DNA of 9,666 nt from Paracoccaceae bacterium (GCA_007129775.1 SKUV01000308.1:1-9666); one strand, 5' to 3'. Counted from the first letter of the stretch, positions 1 to 6,227 are shown. Program-made: numbers and translations. The notes: a model not told the origin generated them from the letters alone.

Positions 1-927
1 GATCTCGGCCTCCGGCGCCGCAGCGGCGATCGCGCCGCCGCGCAGCCGCTGCATCCGCGCGGGCCAGCGCGCGCGGCTCACCGCCGCCTCGCAGACCGCA
101 TCGCCCAACTCCCGGTCAAGGCGCAGGCCGCGCAGCACCGCCAGCACCCCGCCGGCATTGGCAATCTGGTGCGGCCCGGCCAGATTGGGCAGCGGCAGGT
201 CGAGCAGGCCGTGCTCGTCCTGATAGATCAGCCGCCCGCGCTCTTCCCACGCGTGCCAGTGCTGACCATGGGCCAGCAGCGGCGCCCCCAGCCGCGCGGC
301 CTGTGCCTCGATCACCTCCAGCGCCGCCTCCGGCTGCGGGCCGACGACGCAGGGCACACCACGGCGCAGGATGCCGGCCTTTTCAAAGGCGATCTCTGCC
401 AGGCTCTCACCCAGGTATTGCTGATGGTCGAAAGACACCGGGGTGATCACGGTCATGGCCGGGCGCTCGACGACATTGGTCGCATCCAGCCGCCCGCCCA
501 GCCCCACCTCCAGCAACAGCCAGTCCGCAGGCACCCGGGCAAAGGCGAGGATCGCCGCGACCGTCGTGATCTCGAAATAGGTGATCGGCGCGCCCCCGTT
601 CGCCGCCTCGCATTCATCCAGCAGCGCCACGAGGTCGGGCTCGGCGATAGGCGCGCCGCCCAGATAGATGCGCTCGTGAAAGCGCACCAGATGGGGCGAG
701 CTATAGGCATGGACACGCGCGCCGCCCGCCTCCAGCCCCGCACGCAGCATCGCCAGGGTGGAGCCCTTGCCGTTCGTCCCGGCGATATGGATCACCGGCG
801 GCAGGCTGCGCTCCGGATGGCCCAGCGCCGCCAGCAGCCTCCAGACCCGGTCGAGCGTCAGGTCGATGATCTTGGGATGCAGCGCCATCATCCGCTCGAG
901 GATGACGTCGGAAGAGTTCGGAATCAC
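1..927 (-). CDS. folC: Bifunctional dihydrofolate synthase / folylpolyglutamate synthase, C-terminus off the window
   Basis: FolC joins L-glutamate to dihydropteroate and then extends the glutamate tail of folates, using ATP, in the cytoplasm. The 309 codons seen here read as a Mur-ligase-type protein. The ATP-binding loop GTNGKGS is at residues about 50-56, preceded by PPVIHIA. It is followed by 'SSPHLVRFHERI' (the substrate loop after the P-loop), 'EVGLGGRLDATNVV' and 'SFDHQQYLG', which are folylpolyglutamate synthase signatures. About 110 residues, including most of the C-terminal glutamate-binding domain, lie beyond the left edge. The start is the GTG at 927-925. It overlaps the accD stop (GTGA) and has a GGAGA about 9 bases upstream inside accD, so translation is probably coupled to accD. 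The accD-folC order is common in proteobacteria. Identity is sure; the start is likely. Confidence 0.95.
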   Translation of the reverse strand, partial: MIPNSSDVILERMMALHPKIIDLTLDRVWRLLAALGHPERSLPPVIHIAGTNGKGSTLAMLRAGLEAGGARVHAYSSPHLVRFHERIYLGGAPIAEPDLVALLDECEAANGGAPITYFEITTVAAILAFARVPADWLLLEVGLGGRLDATNVVERPAMTVITPVSFDHQQYLGESLAEIAFEKAGILRRGVPCVVGPQPEAALEVIEAQAARLGAPLLAHGQHWHAWEERGRLIYQDEHGLLDLPLPNLAGPHQIANAGGVLAVLRGLRLDRELGDAVCEAAVSRARWPARMQRLRGGAIAAAAPEAEI

Positions 928-1955
928 GCCTTGGACTCTCCGGCTTCGGAGGATGCGGGCGCGGCCTTTCCGGCCCCGCCATCGGCACCTCGCCCCGCCG
1001 GCGCCGCGCCGCCGGCCTGATCGACCGGAGCAACCGCCCCAGCCACGGCTGCCGCCTGCGCGGCAGGCTCCGGCTGCGGCGGAGGCAGATCGCCCCGCAC
1101 CGCCGGCGGCTGTTTCAACAGCATCCGAAGGATGGTGATCAGTTCCTCACGCATGGCCGCGCGCGGCGTCACCCGGTCCAGCATCCCGTGATCCAGCAGG
1201 TATTCGGCGCGCTGGAACCCCTCCGGCAGGGTCTCGCGGATGGTCTGTTCGATCACCCGCGGGCCGGCAAAACAGATCAGCGCAGTGGGCTCTGCGATCT
1301 GCACATCGCCCAGCATCGCATAGCTGGCCGTGACGCCCCCGGTGGTCGGATGGGTCAGCACCACCACATAGGGCAGGCCCGCCTCGCGCAGCATCTGCAC
1401 CGCAACGGTGGTGCGCGGCATCTGCATGAGCGACAGGATACCCTCCTGCATCCGCGCGCCGCCGGCGGCCGAGAACAGCACCAGCGGGCGGCGATGCTTT
1501 ACCGCCCGCTCGCAGGCGGCGATCACGGCATTGCCCACATACATCCCCATGGAGCCGCCCATGAAGCTGAAATCCTGCGCGGCGGCGATGACGGGCGTCC
1601 GCCCGATCTCGCCCTCCACGACGAGCATCGCCTCCTTTTCACCGGTCGTCTTTTGCGCGGTGCGCATCCGGTCGGGGTATTTCTTCTGGTCACGGAAATG
1701 CAGCGGATCGGGCAGCGGATCGACCACCGGAACCTCGGTGAAAAGGCCGCCATCGAACAGCGCCGCGAAACGCTCGCGCGGGCGGATCGGCATGTGATGC
1801 CCGCAAGAGGTGCAGACCTGCTGATTCTCGCTCAGTTCCCGGTGGAACAGCATCGTCCCGCATTCGGTGCATTTGACCCAGAGATTCTCCGGCACCTCCC
1901 GGCGCGAGAAGAGGGAGTTGATCGTGGGGCGGACGTAGTTCGTGATCCAGTTCAT
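924..1955 (-). CDS. accD: Acetyl-CoA carboxylase carboxyltransferase subunit beta
   Basis: AccD pairs with AccA to form the carboxyltransferase of acetyl-CoA carboxylase, which moves the carboxyl group from biotin to acetyl-CoA to make malonyl-CoA, the first committed step of fatty-acid synthesis. The 343-residue protein starts MNWITNYVRP. An N-terminal zinc ribbon has Cys29, Cys32, Cys48 and Cys51. The crotonase-fold core carries 'GGARMQEG' (about 165-172) and 'HPTTGGVTAS' (about 202-211), which build the CoA/oxyanion site. After about residue 283 there is a tail of roughly 60 residues rich in Ala, Pro, Gly and Gln with no recognisable domain. The ATG at 1955 was chosen because it begins the conserved N-terminus; a longer open frame upstream is not AccD-like and runs into the preceding gene. 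A weak AGGG sits about 8 bases before it. The stop overlaps the folC GTG. Confidence 0.97.
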   Translation of the reverse strand: MNWITNYVRPTINSLFSRREVPENLWVKCTECGTMLFHRELSENQQVCTSCGHHMPIRPRERFAALFDGGLFTEVPVVDPLPDPLHFRDQKKYPDRMRTAQKTTGEKEAMLVVEGEIGRTPVIAAAQDFSFMGGSMGMYVGNAVIAACERAVKHRRPLVLFSAAGGARMQEGILSLMQMPRTTVAVQMLREAGLPYVVVLTHPTTGGVTASYAMLGDVQIAEPTALICFAGPRVIEQTIRETLPEGFQRAEYLLDHGMLDRVTPRAAMREELITILRMLLKQPPAVRGDLPPPQPEPAAQAAAVAGAVAPVDQAGGAAPAGRGADGGAGKAAPASSEAGESKA

Positions 1956-2010
1956 CGGGTGGCCCTGCTGATGGTTGTCCCGAAATAGGTGGCACACGGG
2001 GCGAATGCAA

Positions 2011-2889
2011 TCACTCGCCCCGCCCGGCCTTCGCCAGCGCCAGCCGTGCCAGCCCCCAGACCAGCAGCAAAAGCGCCATGTCCAGAAACAGCATCCCCCG
2101 CATCTCGGCGATATCGCCGACCCCGAAGGGCAGTTGAAAGAGCGCCGCACCCGACAGGTTGCCCGCCGGCGCCACGAGCGCAAGCGCAACGAAGTTGTTG
2201 GCGAAATGCAGCCCCCATGCGAGGCCGAGCGTGCCGCTGCGCACCGTCAGATCAGCCGCGACAAGCCCGAAAAGCCCGGTCGCAGCCACCACGAGCCAGG
2301 CGTTCTGCCCCATCAGCGCGGGTTCGTAATGCAGCAGCCCGAAGGCCGCCGAGGGCAGCAGCATCCACACCAACGGGCTGGAAAACCGCGCCGCCAGTTG
2401 CTGCTGCAGATAGCCGCGAAATACCAGTTCCTCGGCAAGGGTCTGCATCAGGAGCACCAGCAGGAGCGGCGCCAGCCAGATCAGCCAGAGCCCCGGCGCC
2501 ACGCCCGCCACCGGCCGGCCCAACAGGAACAACCAGATCAGCGCGCCGAGGGCATAGACCAGACCGACCACCCCCATGCCCAGAGCGAAATGCCGCAGCG
2601 CCCGCGGGCCCGGCCCGATCAGGCTGCCAAAGCCTCGACGGTGCAGCACGCGCACCACCACCACGCACCCCAGAATCAGCCCGCCGAACCCCGCCAGCAG
2701 GGCGACCACCGCGGCCGGCGTCTCGGCTGCCAGCACCTCGCTCCACGCCAGCGCGCCGTGCAGCACCCCAGCGAGCGTATAGACCCAAGCAAGATGAAAC
2801 CCCACGATCAGCAGCAAGCCCGGCACCAGCCGCCAGATCTGTGGCCGGGCGCGGGCAGGGGCGATGTAGCGGCCGAACGCGGGTGTCAT
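2011..2889 (-). CDS. CPBP-family intramembrane glutamic-type protease (CAAX/Abi family)
   Basis: This is a 292-residue multi-spanning membrane protein with about seven or eight hydrophobic segments (near residues 21-43, 59-83, 101-123, 133-150, 175-188, 197-213, 223-240 and 265-285). All three CPBP motifs are present: EExxxR (Glu153, Glu154, Arg158 in 'LAEELVFRGYL'), FxxxH (Phe183 to His187) and HxxxN (His228 to Asn232 in 'LHFANNF'). These side chains form the active site of Rce1-like proteases, so the protein looks catalytically intact. Bacterial members have been linked to bacteriocin self-immunity, peptide maturation and membrane-protein processing, but nothing here reveals the substrate. 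The ATG at 2889 gives the full first membrane segment; the ribosome site in front of it is poor. It ends 55 bases before accD in the same direction and may share its transcript. The family call is firm and the role unknown. Confidence 0.9.
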   Translation of the reverse strand: MTPAFGRYIAPARARPQIWRLVPGLLLIVGFHLAWVYTLAGVLHGALAWSEVLAAETPAAVVALLAGFGGLILGCVVVVRVLHRRGFGSLIGPGPRALRHFALGMGVVGLVYALGALIWLFLLGRPVAGVAPGLWLIWLAPLLLVLLMQTLAEELVFRGYLQQQLAARFSSPLVWMLLPSAAFGLLHYEPALMGQNAWLVVAATGLFGLVAADLTVRSGTLGLAWGLHFANNFVALALVAPAGNLSGAALFQLPFGVGDIAEMRGMLFLDMALLLLVWGLARLALAKAGRGE

Positions 2890-3174
2890 GGCACGAGCTT
2901 ACAGGGTTTCGGTCACAGGGTGAATCCCGTGGACGGCCGATCGGTTCCATCCGCGCTTCGGGTGGCTTGGGCTGCGCAATGAGATGGCCTGCCATGCGAA
3001 AATGCGCAAGACAGGCCATCTGCCGGTTTCCCGACTTGCCCGCCGGCCCCATACAAAACCCGAGGACGACGGACGGCGTTCCCTTGGCCGAAGCCACCAC
3101 TCATGGAACCGGATCACTATGCCGTGACCCCGAAACGCGGAAAAGTCCGGAAAACCTTACCTTGCGTCACCTCT
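2890..3174 (-). other. Non-coding interval between the LuxR-family gene and the CPBP protease gene
   Basis: This 285-base stretch holds no convincing gene. Small open frames on both strands give Arg/Pro/Ser-rich shadow peptides with no ribosome site. Because the genes on both sides read leftward, it should contain the end of the LuxR-gene transcript and the promoter of the CPBP-accD-folC genes. The clearest structure is the hairpin at 2982-3021. I could not identify a clear -35/-10 pair for the leftward promoter. Confidence 0.6.
2982..3021. repeat. Long inverted repeat / hairpin upstream of the CPBP-accD-folC cluster
   Basis: AGATGGCCTG (2982-2991) is perfectly complementary to CAGGCCATCT (3012-3021). 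Inside lies a 3x3 internal loop, a second 4-bp stem (TGCG 2995-2998 with CGCA 3005-3008) and a 6-base loop. The left arm also overlaps a separate palindrome ATGGC-CT-GCCAT (2984-2995). Neither strand shows a run of T after the stem, so it is not a standard intrinsic terminator. It lies about 90 bases before the CPBP start, so it could be a 5' leader structure, an operator or an unusual transcript end for the LuxR gene. Confidence 0.7.
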
Positions 3175-3996
3175 TCAGCGTGGCGACACCTGATAAATCT
3201 GGTTGAAAAAGCTCGCCCGCAGCAGGGCCTGCGCGGTCGTTTCCGCGCCCATCGTCGTGCGGGCGAGCCGCAGGTGCTTTTCCACCGTCGCCGGCGTCAC
3301 CCCGAGAATCGTCGCGATATCCTGCGTCGTCTTGCCTTCGCTCACCCATTCGAGCACCTCGCGCTGGCGCGCCGTCAGGTGCCGGGAGGGGGGCGTGTGG
3401 GGCAGCGCGCTGATACACAGATGCATCAGCCCGTTCAGGACTTCCACCTCGCGCCCCACGATCTGCCAATATGCATCCACCTCGTCCTGCTGCAGTCCGT
3501 CCCGCGCGCAAAGGCCGATCACGCCGCGATGGCGCGTGCCCTTCTGACCGAAGCTGATGGTATAACCTGCGCGCACACCCATCCGCTGATTGAAGGCCAC
3601 GGTGCGCCGCTCGGCCTCGGTCAGCGTGCCGCGGGCATCTTCCTCGGTGATCCAGCGCCAGCTGCAGGCGCCGGTGTTGTGCAGCGCCCAGCGCACCATC
3701 GGGCTGTGGCTCACGAATCCGTCGCGCAGCCATGGCGTCAGGTATTCGGGGGTGTGGTTGCTCAGGATCAGAACGTCCGACAGATCGGCGAGGGTGGCGC
3801 CCGGCGGAAACCGCGTGAGCCCATAGATCATGCGGTCAAAGCCGAAACGCGCCATGCAGTCCACATGGAGCTGCCAGGCCGTATCGACATCGCGACACTC
3901 CAGCAGCGCCGCCACATGCGCCAGCATATCGGGGCCCGGCATATCGGGCCCGCCCCGCGCTGCAGCCGGGCTGATATGTTGCGCCGCGCCTTCCAC
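3175..3996 (-). CDS. LuxR-family transcriptional regulator with autoinducer-binding-like domain (probable LuxR solo)
   Basis: This 273-residue DNA-binding regulator has an N-terminal ligand domain (about 25-190) and a C-terminal LuxR/GerE helix-turn-helix (about 206-270). The recognition region is 'TQDIATILGVTPATVEKHLRLA'-like, spread over 223-246 after 'LTARQREVLEWV'. An ungapped by-eye alignment to LasR places Ser98 at the Asp73 position that holds the acyl-homoserine-lactone amide, Pro99 at Pro74 and Trp113 at Trp88. Tyr85 and Trp89 fall at LasR Trp60 and Tyr64, so the two aromatics are exchanged. The GTG at 3996 is preferred because GGAGGAGG ends 5 bases before it. A TTG at 4083 has no ribosome site and adds a low-complexity stretch; ATGs at 3942 and 3927 are weaker. 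No LuxI-type synthase gene is in the window, so it may be a solo. The ligand is unknown. Confidence 0.88.
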   Translation of the reverse strand: MEGAAQHISPAAARGGPDMPGPDMLAHVAALLECRDVDTAWQLHVDCMARFGFDRMIYGLTRFPPGATLADLSDVLILSNHTPEYLTPWLRDGFVSHSPMVRWALHNTGACSWRWITEEDARGTLTEAERRTVAFNQRMGVRAGYTISFGQKGTRHRGVIGLCARDGLQQDEVDAYWQIVGREVEVLNGLMHLCISALPHTPPSRHLTARQREVLEWVSEGKTTQDIATILGVTPATVEKHLRLARTTMGAETTAQALLRASFFNQIYQVSPR

Positions 3997-4001
3997 TCCG
4001 G

Positions 4002-4009
4002 CCTCCTCC
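4002..4009 (-). promoter_or_regulatory. Strong Shine-Dalgarno that fixes the LuxR-family start
   Basis: On the minus strand GGAGGAGG occupies 4009-4002 and is followed five bases later by GTG (3996-3994). It is one of the best ribosome sites in the window. It decides between the GTG at 3996, a TTG at 4083 and ATGs at 3942 and 3927. Confidence 0.75.
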
Positions 4010-4087
4010 GTGGCGGCCTGCGACGGGCCGACCCTGTCCGCAGAAAGCCACGTCCCGACAGGCGAGTCGAGAGGCGCGCGCAATTTT

Positions 4088-4106
4088 GTTGCGAGGCCAT
4101 TGCAAC
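4088..4106. promoter_or_regulatory. Candidate 19-bp operator dyad upstream of the LuxR-family gene
   Basis: GTTGCGAGGCCATTGCAAC has perfect 5-bp outer arms (GTTGC 4088-4092, GCAAC 4102-4106), and seven of nine base pairs around the central C (4097) are symmetric. It lies 92 bases before the GTG start, about where a promoter or operator would be. Its size is close to a lux box (18-20 bp), but the sequence is not a match to the classical lux box, so autoregulation is only inferred. Confidence 0.35.
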
Positions 4107-4112
4107 GGCGCC

Positions 4113-4130
4113 GCAGGGCATATGCCCCGC
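4113..4130. repeat. Near-perfect 18-bp palindrome downstream of lipA and the MliC-like gene
   Basis: The core GGGCATATGCCC (4116-4127) is a perfect 12-bp palindrome. It extends to 18 bp with one mismatched pair (GC-A and C-GC flanks). It begins 9 bases past the MliC-like stop on the minus strand and is immediately preceded by a second perfect palindrome, GAGGGCCCTC (4131-4140), that overlaps the stop codon. As RNA it could fold into a GC hairpin with an AUAU loop and end the lipA transcript, but no T run follows. It could also be a protein-binding site in the LuxR-gene promoter. Confidence 0.5.
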
Positions 4131-4138
4131 GAGGGCCC

Positions 4139-4495
4139 TCAGCCGGCGCTACAATCGGCCAGAAGCACCTGCTCCTCGGCAGTGTGATCGGGCGCGAGCC
4201 AGCGCAGCTGGATCTCGTTGACGCTCCCGCGCAGCCTGTAGCCGCGCTGCTCGTCGGTATCCGCGTAGAAAAGGTCCGGCGCGATCTCGACCCGCCGCAT
4301 CATCACCAGTTGCCCTTCGATCAGGGCGACCGCAATCGCCGGATCGGCCCGGTTGACAAAGACCACCGGCAAGCTGACCCCCCGCTCGCAGGTATAGACG
4401 ATCTCGCGGTTGAGCACGGTGGCCCCCGCCACGGCCTGACTGCCAAGCAGCGCCAGCCCTGCCGCGAGTATCGAATGTCGCCCGAAACCAGTCAT
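4139..4495 (-). CDS. Small secreted protein, MliC-like (C-type lysozyme inhibitor family)
   Basis: This 118-residue protein has a clear signal peptide (about 1-23: charged start, 'ILAAGLALLGSQAVAG', likely cut after Ala21 or Ala23), so it should act in the periplasm. It is not a lipoprotein, as there is no Cys at the cut site. The mature part begins 'VLNREIVYTCERGVSLPVVFVN', which resembles the first strands of MliC/PliC lysozyme inhibitors. Cys36 and Cys115 could form the single disulphide of that fold. The usual 'SGARY' loop of MliC is not present; 'ADTDEQRGYRLRG' sits there, so real lysozyme inhibition is uncertain. The ATG overlaps the lipA stop (ATGA, 4495-4492), which fixes the start and implies coupled translation. 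It could also be a related but functionally different beta-barrel protein. Confidence 0.75.
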   Translation of the reverse strand: MTGFGRHSILAAGLALLGSQAVAGATVLNREIVYTCERGVSLPVVFVNRADPAIAVALIEGQLVMMRRVEIAPDLFYADTDEQRGYRLRGSVNEIQLRWLAPDHTAEEQVLLADCSAG

Positions 4496-5451
4496 GCGGC
4501 ACCGCCGATCTTGGCCAGCCGTGCCGCCCGCAGGCGGGCGAAATCCTCGCCCGCGTGATACGAGGACCGCGTCAGCGGGGTTGCCGATACCATCAGAAAC
4601 CCCTTGCCCCACGCTGCCTTCTCGAGGGCCGCGAATTCCTCGGGCGGGATGAACCGCGCCACCGCGTGGTGCTTGGGCGTGGGTTGCAGATACTGGCCGA
4701 TAGTCAGGAAATCCACATCCGCCGCGCGCATGTCGTCCATGACCTGACGCACCTCGCGCCCCTCCTCGCCCAGCCCCACCATGATGCCGGACTTGGTAAA
4801 GATCGTCGGATCGATCTCCTTCACCCGCTGCAGCAGGCGCAGGCTGTGGAAATAGCGCGCGCCTGGGCGCACACTCGGATAAAGCCCCGGCACGGTTTCC
4901 AAGTTGTGGTTGAATACATCCGGCTTCGCCGCCACCACCGCCTCCAGCGCTTCGGACGGGCATTTCAGGAAATCCGGCGTCAGGATCTCGATCGTCGTGT
5001 CGGGCGCACGATGGCGGATAGCGCGGATCGTCTGGGCGAAATGCGCAGCCCCGCCATCCTCCAGATCGTCGCGGTCGACCGAGGTGATCACCACATGGTT
5101 CAGCCCCAGCTTGGCCACCGCATCGGCCACCCGCCCGGGTTCGAACACATCCAGCGCATCGGGCCGGCCGGTGGCGATGTTGCAGAAGGTGCAGCCGCGC
5201 GTACAGATATCGCCCATGATCATCATGGTGGCGTGGCCTTGGCTCCAGCATTCGCCGACATTGGGACAGCCGGCTTCTTCGCAGACGGTCACCAGCTTGT
5301 TCTCGCGCATGATCTCGCGCGTGCGCTTATATTCGGCGGAGCCGGGCGCCTTGACGCGGATCCATGCCGGCTTTTTCGGCTGCGGGTTGTCGGGGCGGTG
5401 CGCCTTTTCGGGGTGACGCAGTTCGGGGATGGTGATGTCGCGCGGTGCCAT
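4492..5451 (-). CDS. lipA: Lipoyl synthase (radical SAM)
   Basis: LipA inserts two sulfur atoms into octanoyl groups on lipoyl domains of pyruvate and 2-oxoglutarate dehydrogenases and the glycine cleavage H protein. The 319-residue sequence has both iron-sulfur sites. The auxiliary cluster has Cys57, Cys62 and Cys68 in 'CEEAGCPNVGEC'. The radical-SAM CxxxCxxC has Cys83, Cys87 and Cys90 in 'CTRGCTFC'. The conserved C-terminal 'RSSYHAGE' (Ser296, Ser297) supplies the serine ligand of the auxiliary cluster. The length and the N-terminal 'KKPAWIRVKAP' are normal for the family. The ATG at 5451 is preceded by AGGA about ten bases upstream. The gene heads a short operon with the MliC-like gene and is divergent from the pilin-like gene. 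Nothing looks truncated. Confidence 0.97.
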   Translation of the reverse strand: MAPRDITIPELRHPEKAHRPDNPQPKKPAWIRVKAPGSAEYKRTREIMRENKLVTVCEEAGCPNVGECWSQGHATMMIMGDICTRGCTFCNIATGRPDALDVFEPGRVADAVAKLGLNHVVITSVDRDDLEDGGAAHFAQTIRAIRHRAPDTTIEILTPDFLKCPSEALEAVVAAKPDVFNHNLETVPGLYPSVRPGARYFHSLRLLQRVKEIDPTIFTKSGIMVGLGEEGREVRQVMDDMRAADVDFLTIGQYLQPTPKHHAVARFIPPEEFAALEKAAWGKGFLMVSATPLTRSSYHAGEDFARLRAARLAKIGGAA

Positions 5452-5644
5452 GGCGTGTCGTTCCTGTGTCGCTGAGGCTTACTTAGCCGCTGCGGGCGGC
5501 AATGTCCAAGCGCGACCGCCGGAAAATGACCCCGGACACCACCGTATCAGCGCCTATCGCAGCAATGAAGGCGCCGGCATAGGCGGGGTTGTTGCGCCCT
5601 GCGACGAAACAGCGTTGCAAGCGCAAAAAACGGAACTGAAGGAC
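5452..5644. other. Divergent intergenic region between lipA and the pilin-like gene
   Basis: These 193 bases must hold promoters for both lipA (leftward) and the pilin-like gene (rightward). A leftward TAAGTAAG sits about 30 bases before lipA. The plus frame of the pilin-like gene stays open back to 5429, but its translation there is Arg/Cys-rich with no ribosome site and overlaps the lipA start, so I treat it as non-coding. I cannot assign a confident -35/-10 pair. Confidence 0.5.
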
Positions 5645-6109
5645 TTGGGACAGAATATTTTCATCCGCTTTCTGCACTCCGAAAGCGGCGCGGTCACCGT
5701 CGACTGGGTCGTGCTGACAGCCGCGATCGTGGGGCTCGGCCTCGCCGTGACGGTGGCGACCGGCCCGGACATGACCCAGCTTGCCGGCAAGATATCCGAC
5801 GCCGTCGGCGGCATCGAGCTTGGCATCGGCGGCGCGGAGGCCGGCGCCTTCAACCCCGGCAACCCGGGCTATGAGTATTTCACCGCGGCCTCGAACGACG
5901 AAGAGTGGATCGCATCCATGGCGGCAGACGCGTCGAACGGGTTCAACTTCGACAATCCGAAGTTGACCGAAAGCTGGCACCCCGAAGGCTTCGACCATCC
6001 GGCCTATACCTCCACCGACGGCCAAAGCTACAGCATCAACGGGACGATCTACAGCGTGTCCGATTCAAACGAATTCGATTTCTGGTCGGCCCATGGGACT
6101 GCCTTCTGA
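5645..6109 (+). CDS. Flp/TadE-like pilin-domain protein with acidic C-terminal tail
   Basis: With a TTG start at 5645 the protein has 154 residues. A short leader, MGQNIFIRFLHSESG, is followed by 'AVTVDWVVLTAAIVGLGLAVTVAT'-type hydrophobic sequence (16-39). The form G15|A16 with an acidic residue at +5 (Asp20, in place of the usual Glu) matches a class-III (Flp/TadE) prepilin site cut by a TadV-type peptidase. The remaining 115 residues are Gly/Asn/Ser/Asp/Trp-rich and acidic, with no Cys, and look secreted; I know no fold for them. True Flp pilins are only about 50-70 residues, so this is a pseudopilin-like or pilus-associated protein at most. No tad genes are nearby. The start is uncertain: there is no ATG, TTG 5645 has GGAA nine bases before it, and TTG 5615 is the next choice upstream. 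Confidence 0.65.
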   Translation: MGQNIFIRFLHSESGAVTVDWVVLTAAIVGLGLAVTVATGPDMTQLAGKISDAVGGIELGIGGAEAGAFNPGNPGYEYFTAASNDEEWIASMAADASNGFNFDNPKLTESWHPEGFDHPAYTSTDGQSYSINGTIYSVSDSNEFDFWSAHGTAF

Positions 6110-6156
6110 CCGGCATAGGTCACCGATCGCACGGCGATTCGACCATGCACGCAACG

Positions 6157-6189
6157 CCCGGGCGCGGTCCCGCAGTGATCGCGCCCGGG
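6157..6189. terminator. GC hairpin between convergent genes, probable bidirectional terminator
   Basis: CCCGGGCGCG (6157-6166) pairs perfectly with CGCGCCCGGG (6180-6189) around a 13-base loop. It lies between the stop of the pilin-like gene (6109) and the stop of the leftward DUF6456 gene (6216), where a shared terminator would be expected. There is no T run on either side, so it would be a GC-hairpin type of end common in high-GC alphaproteobacteria, perhaps aided by Rho. Confidence 0.6.
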
Positions 6190-6198
6190 TCGCGCCGT

Positions 6199-6227
6199 GC
6201 TCAGCCGATCATCGCTCAGCCGATCAT
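6199..6227. repeat. 15-bp tandem duplication covering the DUF6456 stop codon
   Basis: GCTCAGCCGATCAT occurs at 6199-6212 and again at 6214-6227, a period of 15 with one base between. On the minus strand this repeats the end of the DUF6456 frame, Met-Ile-Gly-stop. Fifteen is a multiple of three, so a second in-frame TGA lies five codons after the first. Confidence 0.85.

Noticed and set aside
169..1020. Long plus-strand open frame opposite folC and accD
   Set aside because: Arg/Gln/Pro-rich composition without family features; it is the antisense shadow of two sure genes.
1975..3206. Two long overlapping plus-strand open frames (335 and 405 codons) opposite the CPBP gene
   Set aside because: Both translations are low-complexity Pro/Arg/Gln; the opposite strand carries a protein with all CPBP motifs.
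3997..4083. Longer LuxR start at TTG 4083
   Set aside because: No Shine-Dalgarno before it and no domain in the added residues, whereas GTG 3996 has a GGAGGAGG.
3103..4221. 372-codon plus-strand open frame
   Set aside because: Antisense of the LuxR-family gene; no ribosome site or recognisable domain.
4139..5251. 370-codon minus-strand frame joining the MliC-like sequence to an upstream region
   Set aside because: Its upstream two thirds are an out-of-frame shadow of lipA; the signal-peptide start at 4495 with the ATGA overlap is much better.
5483..6025. 180-codon minus-strand open frame opposite the pilin-like gene
   Set aside because: No ribosome site or domain; the plus strand shows a clear prepilin-type segment.
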